Shown one piece after another: positions 1-7,296 of a stretch of DNA of 53,635 nt; position 1 is the stretch's first letter; each line of letters starts with the position of its first letter. The DNA is from an uncultured marine group I thaumarchaeote (lineage in GTDB: Archaea; Thermoproteota; Nitrososphaeria; Nitrososphaerales; Nitrosopumilaceae). The notes beneath the pieces were generated by a model. It saw only the letters and a program-made list of their open reading frames with translations. It was not told where the DNA came from and made no database searches. Position numbers and translations under genes: made by a program. Location of the stretch: positions 1 to 53,635 of the forward strand of contig CACDFH010000004.1 of assembly GCA_902552015.1 (NCBI GenBank), read 5' to 3'.

Positions 1-214
1 GTGGAGAATTAGTTCTGGCAAAAACAGATGCTTTGAAATCTTTACGTTCTTTCAATTTTTTTGAGATTAAAATTCTGGCATTTTGTTTTTCTTTATCTGG
101 TACAGAATCTTCTAAATCAAAACAGACAATATCTCCAGAAAGTGATTTTGCTTTTTCTAAGAATCGAGGATTATTTCCTGGAACAAAAACTAGACTACGA
201 AATAGATTTGTCAT
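1..214 (-). CDS. CitE-like HpcH/HpaI aldolase family lyase, 3' part cut by window edge
   Basis: The reverse strand from the ATG at 214 reads open to the window edge and gives 71 residues. The N-terminus has RSLVFVPGNNPRFLEKA followed by a FDLEDSVPDKEK segment, the first beta strand and the acidic metal-site region of the citrate lyase beta subunit / malyl-CoA lyase family. Such enzymes cleave or form beta-hydroxyacyl-CoA thioesters with Mg2+. The start lies 7 bases after the stop of the upstream dehydrogenase gene, so the two are probably co-transcribed. The substrate (citramalyl-, malyl- or another acyl-CoA) cannot be told from the fragment. The rest of the gene is outside the window. Confidence 0.85.
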   Translation of the reverse strand, partial: MTNLFRSLVFVPGNNPRFLEKAKSLSGDIVCFDLEDSVPDKEKQNARILISKKLKERKDFKASVFARTNSP

Positions 215-221
215 TAAATGA

Positions 222-1298
222 CTATGCGCCTTCAGGCTTCATTAAGATTTTGCCGAAGAACTTGCCAGATAGCATTTTTGTGTGAGCCTCTGCTGCTTGC
301 TCAAATGTATACATAGAGTCAACTGCTGATTTTATTTTTCCTTGACCCATCCAATATAGACCTTGGTCAAGTTCAGCCTTTGTTCCTTGTGTTGAACCTA
401 GAACGTTAATTCCTTTAAAGAATATGTGTCTAAGATCGATTTTGGCGTCATATCCTGTTGTTGCACCACATGAAACTAGAGTTGCACCATATTTGAGCAA
501 TGTAAGTTGCTTGTTAAAGTGAGTTTCACCAATATGATCAAATGCAATATCAATTCCTGGTGCTTCATTCTTTGTTTTTGCAATTTCTTTTGAAATTTTG
601 AAGACTTGTTTACTCCAGTCTTCTTGTCTGTGGTCAACTGCATGATCTGCACCTAATTCAAGACATTTGTCGAGTTTATCAGGACTAGCAGTTGCAATTA
701 CATCACAGTTGTATAATTTAGCAATTTGAATTGCATAACTTCCAACACCTGAACCACCACCCATAATAAGTACGGTTTGGCCTGGAGTAATTTTTGCTCT
801 TCCAACTAACATGTGCCATGAGGTTAGAATTGTCATTGATGCTGCGGCTGCATCTTCATATGATACACCCTCTGGAATATGTGAAACATTAACTTCTGGT
901 AAATGAATTTCTTCGCTGTATGCACCCCATAGTGGACCTGTTTGGAAACCCCAAACTTGTCTTCGGGTACAATCAAATTCTCTTCCACTTGTACAAGCAG
1001 CACAAACTCTGCATGCTAAATTAGAATGAGAAACAACTCTATCGCCAACTTTGAAACCTTTTACATCTTCACCAACTGCAATAACATCTCCTGCTACATC
1101 AGAACCTGAGACGTGTGGTAATGGAACTGGAACTGGATTTCCTCTCATTCCCCAAATATCGTTATAGTTTAGAGCAGATGCTTTATTTGTAAAAATTACC
1201 TCATCTGGTTTTGGTTTTGGTGAATCAATATCTTCAACCTTGAGGATTTTTGCATAATCATCATCAGGGGCATATTCACGATACACAACTGCTTTCAT
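222..1298 (-). CDS. Zinc-dependent MDR-family alcohol dehydrogenase / enoyl-CoA reductase-like oxidoreductase
   Basis: A 358-residue medium-chain dehydrogenase/reductase. It has an N-terminal GroES-like domain with a four-cysteine structural zinc lobe around residues 95-110 (CRVCAACTSGREFDC), then a Rossmann domain with the NAD(P) loop GGGSGVGSYAIQIA near residue 180. The closest recognisable type is the alcohol dehydrogenase / crotonyl- or acryloyl-CoA reductase branch. In the archaeal hydroxypropionate/hydroxybutyrate carbon-fixation cycle, acryloyl-CoA reductase is an MDR protein, so such a role is possible but not shown. It precedes a CitE-like lyase gene by 7 bases, which supports a CoA-thioester context. 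The exact substrate is unknown. Confidence 0.85.
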   Translation of the reverse strand: MKAVVYREYAPDDDYAKILKVEDIDSPKPKPDEVIFTNKASALNYNDIWGMRGNPVPVPLPHVSGSDVAGDVIAVGEDVKGFKVGDRVVSHSNLACRVCAACTSGREFDCTRRQVWGFQTGPLWGAYSEEIHLPEVNVSHIPEGVSYEDAAAASMTILTSWHMLVGRAKITPGQTVLIMGGGSGVGSYAIQIAKLYNCDVIATASPDKLDKCLELGADHAVDHRQEDWSKQVFKISKEIAKTKNEAPGIDIAFDHIGETHFNKQLTLLKYGATLVSCGATTGYDAKIDLRHIFFKGINVLGSTQGTKAELDQGLYWMGQGKIKSAVDSMYTFEQAAEAHTKMLSGKFFGKILMKPEGA

Positions 1299-1338
1299 AA
1301 TTTCGACCCAGTTTACCCCTAATTATATTTTTTTGAGA

Positions 1339-1617
1339 TCAAATTCTATTGATTTTGAAATCTTTTTTGGGTTGTTGAGCAGATAATAGGATTTGTTTTA
1401 GTTGATCGTCAGTAATTTGGCCAGGCGATCTACCCTGACTAGCAAGACCCAACAAATAATTTTCAACCATATTTGCCAGATCAGGTTTTACCATTTTGAC
1501 ATTGTTTAATCTCAATCTTGCGTCAGGACTAAGAATTTGTTTAAGCAACATGTCTTTTTGTGCATTAATTTGGTCTTCGTTTGGTTGATCGTTTACATCA
1601 GGTGCTGGGTCACTCAT
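1339..1617 (-). CDS. PDCD5/TFAR19-family DNA-binding protein
   Basis: About 92 residues. The core contains DARLRLNNVKMVKPDLANMV and then ITDDQLKQIL, the helical signature of the archaeal/eukaryotic PDCD5 (TFAR19) family of small DNA-binding proteins. The ORF can be opened from a GTG at 1626 that overlaps the stop of rps19e, but the ATG at 1617 gives the normal family length and sits 8 bases after that stop, so it is preferred. The rps19e-PDCD5 pair is a common archaeal gene order and suggests a translation or growth-related role. Its molecular function in archaea is poorly defined. Confidence 0.9.
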   Translation of the reverse strand: MSDPAPDVNDQPNEDQINAQKDMLLKQILSPDARLRLNNVKMVKPDLANMVENYLLGLASQGRSPGQITDDQLKQILLSAQQPKKDFKINRI

Positions 1618-1625
1618 TTCTAACA

Positions 1626-2081
1626 CTAAGAATAGATTTTTAGTTTTGGAGTTGTTTGAATTAATTCTCCTAGAATTTCAGTTGCAAGTTTATCTAATTT
1701 TTGCATTCCTTGACGACTAACAACGCGTCCTTTCTTTTCTACTTGTTCAAGATAGCCTAATTTTTCTAATCCATGGATTGCATTTCTAATAATTGCACCA
1801 CTAGCATCTCTGTGATGACGTGCACCGTAGTACATTTTGCGTTTTCCGTCACCATAAATTGTTCTAAGATCATTTACGGTGAGAGGACCATGAAGGTAAA
1901 TTTTTCTCATTATAGATGCACATCGAGTATACCACCAATCAGGTTGTTGTGGAGGTTTATCAGCATGTGATCCTGTTTTGACAAAAGATGACCAAACTGG
2001 TGCAGGAATATCTTCATTTTTCAAGATCTCAGTAAGTCTTGAGATGAATTCCTGTTGAGGTACATCGTAAACTTTAGCCAT
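1626..2081 (-). CDS. rps19e: 30S ribosomal protein S19e (eS19)
   Basis: 151 residues, full family length. The sequence shows the eS19 hallmarks PDWWYTRCASIMRKIYL and the winged-helix part with YGDGKRKMYYGARHH and ALEKLGYLE-like helices (here GLEKLGYLEQVEKKGR). eS19 is an archaeal/eukaryotic small-subunit head protein required for maturation of the small ribosomal RNA. It is the upstream gene of a unit with the PDCD5 gene. The ATG at 2081 is the only sensible start and gives the standard N-terminus (MAKVYDVP). Confidence 0.97.
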   Translation of the reverse strand: MAKVYDVPQQEFISRLTEILKNEDIPAPVWSSFVKTGSHADKPPQQPDWWYTRCASIMRKIYLHGPLTVNDLRTIYGDGKRKMYYGARHHRDASGAIIRNAIHGLEKLGYLEQVEKKGRVVSRQGMQKLDKLATEILGELIQTTPKLKIYS

Positions 2082-2111
2082 TGGAAAAAATTTCGGTAAT
2101 CGTCTTATAAA

Positions 2112-2411
2112 TCATTGAGAAATAATCTTCCGATATGTGTGATTGCAGTATGAACATGTTATTCGTATAGACTTTGGTTTAGAACCAAGACGAATTTTTG
2201 ATGTGATCCCAGGAGCAATGAATTTTTTGCATTTTTTGCAAAAATTTGAACTGATTTCAAATGGCATTTTAATTTTGAATTTTAGGCTAATTTTTTTAGC
2301 GATTTCAGCCTGTCTTTGAGCTAATCCAGGATTGTTTTTTGCATTAGACAATGCATTGTTGAATAAAATCTCCATTCGTTTCATAGCTATCTCTTTTTTG
2401 GAGTTTTTCAT
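2112..2411 (-). CDS. rnp4: RNase P protein component 4 (Rpr2/RPP21 family)
   Basis: 99 residues with an N-terminal helical part (KRMEILFNNALSNAK) and a zinc ribbon made by FCKKCKKF and CSYCNHTYRK, the four cysteines that bind zinc in archaeal Rpp21. The protein assists the RNase P RNA in removing tRNA 5' leaders. It lies 40 bases downstream of a tRNA-Gly gene on the same strand, so an enzyme subunit sits beside one of its substrates. An internal ATG at 2384 would still retain the core; the first ATG is kept because the family usually has an N-terminal extension of this size. Confidence 0.92.
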   Translation of the reverse strand: MKNSKKEIAMKRMEILFNNALSNAKNNPGLAQRQAEIAKKISLKFKIKMPFEISSNFCKKCKKFIAPGITSKIRLGSKPKSIRITCSYCNHTYRKIISQ

Positions 2412-2451
2412 TGTGTAATGTATTAAAATTATTTAGAAATAAATGATTAGA

Positions 2452-2525
2452 TGCAGTCAGCGGGATTCGAACCCGCGTCACAGGGTTGGAAACCCCGAAT
2501 ACTAACCAGGCTATACTATGACTGC
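2452..2525 (-). tRNA. tRNA-Gly (anticodon TCC)
   Basis: On the reverse strand a 74-base cloverleaf can be drawn. The 7-bp acceptor stem GCAGTCA pairs with TGACTGC, followed by discriminator A. The T arm contains GGTTCGAATCC. The anticodon stem CGGGG pairs with CCCTG with one G-U, leaving a 7-base loop TTTCCAA whose central triplet TCC reads GGA (Gly). No intron is needed to fold it and the CCA is not encoded in full. It is the only tRNA recognised in the window. Confidence 0.95.
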
Positions 2526-2547
2526 ATAAGGTTAAAAAAAATTTCAC

Positions 2548-3216
2548 CTAAATAAAAATGGTTTTTTCGTATTCATACACAAGTCTACTTGCCACAAGAT
2601 GTGCTTCTAAAGAAGAATCGTATATTGAAAATGATGTTTCAATAATTTTTTCAGTTTCTTTGTTAAAATGTCCTTTTTGAAATCCACCTATCAAAATACA
2701 TGAATTTTCTTTGATTTGATGAGTTAATTTTTCAAAAGTAGTTTTTTGGCCTTGTGTTGTTAATCCAATGATTTCACTTGGTTTTATTTTTGATATTAGT
2801 TTAGACAGAGAGGAATTTTCCATTTGCATCAAAACTTCTGTTTCAGATTCAATTTTTTTGGTAAGAAATAGTTTTTCCATTAATCCTTGAAATCGATGAT
2901 ATGACTTTGGTAAACGCGTATTGTTGTTTATAGTTATGATTTCATCATTTATTGTGTGAACAAATACCTGGATTTTGTTTTGAAAAAATGCAGGCGATGT
3001 GCAAAGGGACAGTAATGTCAGATGTACGATGTCAGGTCTTCCACGTTTGATTTCGTTTTCTAATCCTTTCATGGCACCAAAATGCCAGGAATTATCTAAT
3101 AATGTATTTGATATATTTTTTTTAAATTTTTTTGAATATGCTAAAACTGATTGGTGGTTAGATAATTCTGTAGGTATTAGTTCAAGTGAAGATTCAACTA
3201 GAATTATAGTAAGCAT
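2548..3216 (-). CDS. nep1: rRNA small subunit pseudouridine N1-methyltransferase Nep1/Emg1
   Basis: About 222 residues from the ATG at 3216. The SPOUT-type fold is suggested by the N-terminal MLTIILVESSLELIP and by RGRPDIVHLTLLSL (substrate-binding arginine loop of Nep1), VFVHTINDEIITIN, and the C-terminal knot segment CILIGGFQKGHF with the following acidic helix. Nep1 methylates a pseudouridine in the small-subunit rRNA and acts in ribosome biogenesis. A longer reading from 3282 adds residues without family similarity and would overlap the upstream gene. The chosen start leaves a 7-base gap after that gene's stop. Neighbouring translation genes fit. Confidence 0.88.
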   Translation of the reverse strand: MLTIILVESSLELIPTELSNHQSVLAYSKKFKKNISNTLLDNSWHFGAMKGLENEIKRGRPDIVHLTLLSLCTSPAFFQNKIQVFVHTINDEIITINNNTRLPKSYHRFQGLMEKLFLTKKIESETEVLMQMENSSLSKLISKIKPSEIIGLTTQGQKTTFEKLTHQIKENSCILIGGFQKGHFNKETEKIIETSFSIYDSSLEAHLVASRLVYEYEKTIFI

Positions 3217-3223
3217 TTGATCA

Positions 3224-4345
3224 TTAAGGGATGTTTGATTTGAATTGTGTCCATGCAGGTTTTGCATTTTCACTAGTGTCAATTAAACCAGAATTACAAA
3301 CATATTCATCTACTCGTTCAAGACGAAATGAGTTAGAAGAAAAACCAGAACCTCCTACAGATTCAATTTGTTGAGAAACACAACTTCCTTTTGGTTTATC
3401 AAATAATCTAGATACTGTGAAAAATTCTATATCTGATTCATTTTCTTCAAAGAAGTTTAAACTTGATTTTATGAATTCTGCTTGATCATTTTGATTTCCA
3501 TTCACAAAATCTGATGTACTCCAACTAATTTCAAAAAATGCTAGTTGATGTGAGGGGAAAATTTCAAGAGATTTCTCCAAATCAGCGATTGCTTCTTGTG
3601 GAGTTCTGTTAATATCACCAACAACATCAGTAGGTTTGTAAGAAAGAGCTATAAAATCACCCATCTCTAATTTAGGAGTTAATTCAAATGAACCACCAGG
3701 TTCCATTCCTTTGTTTATGACATTTTCAAGTGACATACTATTGCCGATTTTTACATCAGGGTGTTTTGATTTTATTTCTGTATAAACATCATCAAAAAAT
3801 TCAACATATGTTGGTATAGAACCACTTGCTCTTTGAAAATGATAATCAATGTCGCCTGCAAATATTACATAATCTATATTTTCATATCTAGAAAGAATCG
3901 AATCCAACACACGAATTGTTTCACCTTCTAATGTTTCACCTATTGCTTGATTACCCATCCATGATGGAAATGGACCTAATCTGTCAGCGTTAATTACTGA
4001 AAAGAAAAGAGTTGTTTTAAAATTATATTTTTCATTTAATTTCATCATAATATCAGTAACACGCCAATCAAAATTTCCTTTTTCAGGTTCAATTTGACCC
4101 CAATACACATACAGATTTGTTCTTCCAGCTCCAGATGTTGATGCAACTTTGTATGCAGATTCCAGATCATCTATGCTTTGTGGAGGATTTATTGTATTAA
4201 TGACAAGACTAATTTTTTCATTTTGAGAGATTGGTTCGCTTGAAAGTGAGTTTGTATCAACTGGATCACTTTTTGTTATAAAATATGCAGATGCTCCACC
4301 TATTGCAACGATTAAAATCACAATTCCAATTAGCCGACTATTCAA
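3224..4345 (-). CDS. Membrane-anchored exported TIM-barrel protein, glycoside hydrolase-like
   Basis: 373 residues opened by a TTG (no in-frame ATG upstream). Residues 5-21 form a single membrane anchor or signal segment, so the rest is outside. The body looks like a clan GH-A type (beta/alpha)8 domain: YVYWGQIEPEKGNFDW near residues 80-94 is the typical second-strand motif of GH5/GH10/GH39-like enzymes, and FFEISWST has Glu272 where a nucleophile would lie. The usual Asn-Glu acid/base pair after strand 4 is not evident; the corresponding area reads FAGDIDYHF (162-170). Either catalysis is altered or the protein binds glycans without cleaving them. The substrate is unknown. Confidence 0.6.
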   Translation of the reverse strand: MNSRLIGIVILIVAIGGASAYFITKSDPVDTNSLSSEPISQNEKISLVINTINPPQSIDDLESAYKVASTSGAGRTNLYVYWGQIEPEKGNFDWRVTDIMMKLNEKYNFKTTLFFSVINADRLGPFPSWMGNQAIGETLEGETIRVLDSILSRYENIDYVIFAGDIDYHFQRASGSIPTYVEFFDDVYTEIKSKHPDVKIGNSMSLENVINKGMEPGGSFELTPKLEMGDFIALSYKPTDVVGDINRTPQEAIADLEKSLEIFPSHQLAFFEISWSTSDFVNGNQNDQAEFIKSSLNFFEENESDIEFFTVSRLFDKPKGSCVSQQIESVGGSGFSSNSFRLERVDEYVCNSGLIDTSENAKPAWTQFKSNIP

Positions 4346-4388
4346 TATGTCTTGAAACTAGTTTGTATTCTAAAATGTTGTTATTTTA

Positions 4389-7043
4389 TTATCCAGAGGT
4401 ACAACCACTGTATCCACATTCAATGCAAATATGACAGCCTTCTGTTAAAACAAGAGTGTTTTTACAGTTTGGACATAATTTCTCTTCTATTTCAGGTTCT
4501 GGTGCAACATAATTTTCATGAGGAAGTTCTTGTGGAACTGTTACTTTGAGTGCTTCGTTAATCTGTTTTAGAATATATGGATTTTTGATATTATTTTTGA
4601 TATAATCATGTAGATAATCAGTTGCTGTAACTTCAAAGGTTTTTTGAGAATTTTCACCGGTCATATGAAGAACCTGTTTGTGTCTTGAACCATCACGGTA
4701 TACTGTAATTCCTTTAAGGCCTAATTCGTGTGCAAGTAAATATGCTGCCTTAACATCTTCTGCAGAAACATCATTTGGCATATTGATAGTTTTTGCAATT
4801 GCATTTCCAATCCAATCTTGCCATACTGCTTGAGCCATTAGATGATCAGTCCAGTGTATATCCATTGCAGTAACAAAGATGTTTTGAATCCATTCTGGAA
4901 TTTCATCAATTCCTCTAACTGAACCATAATTATCAGCAACTTTGGCTAGTATTTCTTCACTGTAGAGACCGTTTTCTCTTAAAACCTCTTCAAATACTTT
5001 GTTTGTGTAGAAGAATCTTCCAACGGTAACACGTTTTTCAAATACAAGAGCAAATGTTGGTTCCATTCCATTTGAACAATCTGCCAACATAGATAATGTT
5101 CCAGTTGGTGCAACAGTTGTTGTGAGAACATGTCTAACACCATGTTTCTGGATTTTTGCAATTAAAGCGTCCCAATCATAATAATGTCGTTGTTTTGGTT
5201 TTTCATAGTATCCAGCAATTGGAATCTTACCTTCAGGATATTCTGTTTTTGAGCAAAGTGGGAATGCACCTCTTGATTGTGCTAGTGCAACACTTTCTTC
5301 CATTGAATAGTATGATAATGCTTCAGATAGTTTGCCCATAAACTCGTAGCCTTCTTTTGAGTTGTATGGAATTCTTAATTTGTATAGCAAGTCTGCAACT
5401 CCCATTACACCAAGACCAATTCTTCTAGACTCTTTTGATGCTACATTAATTTCTGGAACCGGATAATGATTTACATCAATTACATTATCTAGGAATCTAG
5501 TTGTCTTTCTAACAATTTCTTCATATTTCTGCCAATCAAATTCATACTGACCATCTGCTGTTCTTTTTGTAAGATTTGCTAGATTGATTGAACCTAAGTT
5601 ACAAGATTCGTAAGGATACAAACTTTGTTCCCCACATGGGTTTGTTGCACGTAGTGGTCCACCACGTGCTTTTGCAAATACATTATACTTGTTAATTAGA
5701 TCAAAGAAGATTAAACCAGGTTCTGCACTTTTCCATGCAGATGTTGCAATAAGATCAATTAGGTGATGTGCGTTAATTTCACGTACAGGGCTTCCATCTC
5801 TGGTGCTTCTTAGTGTGTAGGCACCGTCTTCACTGTCTACTAGTGCATTCCAAAAGTCACCCCAAACACCAACACTGACATTAAAGTTCTCTAAAACGCC
5901 AGGTTCTGTTTTGTTAGTAATGAATTTTTCAATATCTGGGTGAGATACGTCCATGATTCCCATGTTTGCACCTCTTCTCTTTCCTCCCTGTTTTATGACA
6001 TCAGTTACAGTATTGATGATATTCATGAATGAGACAGGTCCTGATGCAACGCCTGATGTGGATGCAACAATATCACCTTCTTCTCTTAGTTCAGAGTAAT
6101 TAATTCCAACACCACCACCAGATTTGAAGATTAGTGCAGCGTCAGAAGTTGTTTTCATAATTTTTGCCATATCATCAGGCATTCCCAATACAAAGCATGC
6201 AGACAATTGTCCAAGACGTCCACCAGCATTCATCATGGTAGGTGAATTTGGTAAGAAGACTTGATTTACCATTAGATCATTGTATTCTGTAATTCTTGCT
6301 CCGTAGTCAGCAAATTCTTTTGCTGCAAGTTTTGTTAGAAGATCTTTAAAGCTAATCTTTGCTTGTCCTTTTTGTGCAATATCGATATAGCCATTTACTA
6401 AACCTCTGAAATGATATTGGTTAAGATAGTATTCGTCAATTTTAAATTTGTAATCAAACTGATCTAGTTTTGTCAGATATTCTTTTGCTTCCTCAACATT
6501 TTGTGGTGTATTTCCTGCTGGATTGAATACAGAAGAATCATGTAAGATATCACCAACTGCAATTAAGATTGAAACTCTCTCAAACAATTGAGTTGGAGTT
6601 TCAGTAATCTCATTTTTCTTATTTCTAAATAGATATCGAGATGCCAAAACTCTAAGACAATTAAGATCAAAGTCTTTTGAAACAGGATCTAGAACTTTGG
6701 TGTTGAGAACCTTCATTTTCTCATCACGGATCTTTCGTCTCTCATGTCTATACAAGATGTATGACTTTGCGATTTCGCTATGACCTTGTTCTATTAGGGT
6801 TGATTCCACCATATCTTGAATATCTTCAACTGATGGGGGGTTTTCAGTACCAAATCCTTGAGAAGATAATTTGTTAAGAACACCATTTGTTAGAGTTTGT
6901 GCTAAATCACGATCGCCTTCACTAGTTGCAAGTAGTGCTTTATAGATCGCATTTGTAATTTTATCCTGATCAAACTTTGTTGTATCACCATTTCGCTTTC
7001 GAATTTCTGCGAAAGATGACTCTATCTGTGAATTTTCAACCAA
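4389..7043 (-). CDS. nrdJ: Adenosylcobalamin-dependent (class II) ribonucleoside-diphosphate reductase
   Basis: 884 residues. Residues 10-105 are an ATP-cone allosteric domain (IRKRNGDTTKFDQDKI). The catalytic barrel has the three key cysteines: Cys283 in SACFVL, the thiyl-radical Cys470 with Glu472 in NPCGEQSLYP, and Cys481 in ESCNLGSINL. The C-terminus carries six cysteines (857, 860, 870, 873, 876, 881) arranged as in the zinc/thiol-shuttle tail of NrdJ. The enzyme makes deoxyribonucleotides with a B12 radical, which fits the B12-producing lifestyle of these archaea. The start is a TTG directly after an in-frame TAA, so no longer form is possible. A candidate operator region and a putative NrdD-derived regulator gene lie upstream. 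Confidence 0.95.
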   Translation of the reverse strand: MVENSQIESSFAEIRKRNGDTTKFDQDKITNAIYKALLATSEGDRDLAQTLTNGVLNKLSSQGFGTENPPSVEDIQDMVESTLIEQGHSEIAKSYILYRHERRKIRDEKMKVLNTKVLDPVSKDFDLNCLRVLASRYLFRNKKNEITETPTQLFERVSILIAVGDILHDSSVFNPAGNTPQNVEEAKEYLTKLDQFDYKFKIDEYYLNQYHFRGLVNGYIDIAQKGQAKISFKDLLTKLAAKEFADYGARITEYNDLMVNQVFLPNSPTMMNAGGRLGQLSACFVLGMPDDMAKIMKTTSDAALIFKSGGGVGINYSELREEGDIVASTSGVASGPVSFMNIINTVTDVIKQGGKRRGANMGIMDVSHPDIEKFITNKTEPGVLENFNVSVGVWGDFWNALVDSEDGAYTLRSTRDGSPVREINAHHLIDLIATSAWKSAEPGLIFFDLINKYNVFAKARGGPLRATNPCGEQSLYPYESCNLGSINLANLTKRTADGQYEFDWQKYEEIVRKTTRFLDNVIDVNHYPVPEINVASKESRRIGLGVMGVADLLYKLRIPYNSKEGYEFMGKLSEALSYYSMEESVALAQSRGAFPLCSKTEYPEGKIPIAGYYEKPKQRHYYDWDALIAKIQKHGVRHVLTTTVAPTGTLSMLADCSNGMEPTFALVFEKRVTVGRFFYTNKVFEEVLRENGLYSEEILAKVADNYGSVRGIDEIPEWIQNIFVTAMDIHWTDHLMAQAVWQDWIGNAIAKTINMPNDVSAEDVKAAYLLAHELGLKGITVYRDGSRHKQVLHMTGENSQKTFEVTATDYLHDYIKNNIKNPYILKQINEALKVTVPQELPHENYVAPEPEIEEKLCPNCKNTLVLTEGCHICIECGYSGCTSG

Positions 7044-7296
7044 TTATAATCCCCAAGTACATGTTAAACAGATGAGCTAAAAAACTCTTTGGCAATTATT
7101 TTTCTAACAATGGGTAAATAAAATTCACAACGGTACGAAAAACTTCGTTTTAGTTTTTTTGATAGTGCTAACCTTGAAAAATAGATTTCAAGTTAGATCA
7201 GTAAATGATCGAAACGAATTTCGTTTTAAAAATTAGTACATTAATGAAAATTAGAAAAATGATCTAATGTTTGGCTAGGAAAAATTATAATTTATT
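7044..7296 (-). promoter_or_regulatory. nrdJ upstream region with two ACGAA/TTCGT inverted repeats
   Basis: This 253-base gap has no convincing gene. It carries two related palindromes. One is ACGAA-4 bases-TTCGT at 7135-7148. The other is the 15-base AAACGAATTTCGTTT at 7212-7226, a perfect 7-bp inverted repeat around one base. Both right arms continue as TTCGTTTTA. They lie about 92-183 bases before the nrdJ start and after the stop of the HTH/ATP-cone gene. They are plausible operators for a dimeric regulator of nrdJ. The binding protein and the function are inferred, not shown. Confidence 0.45.
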
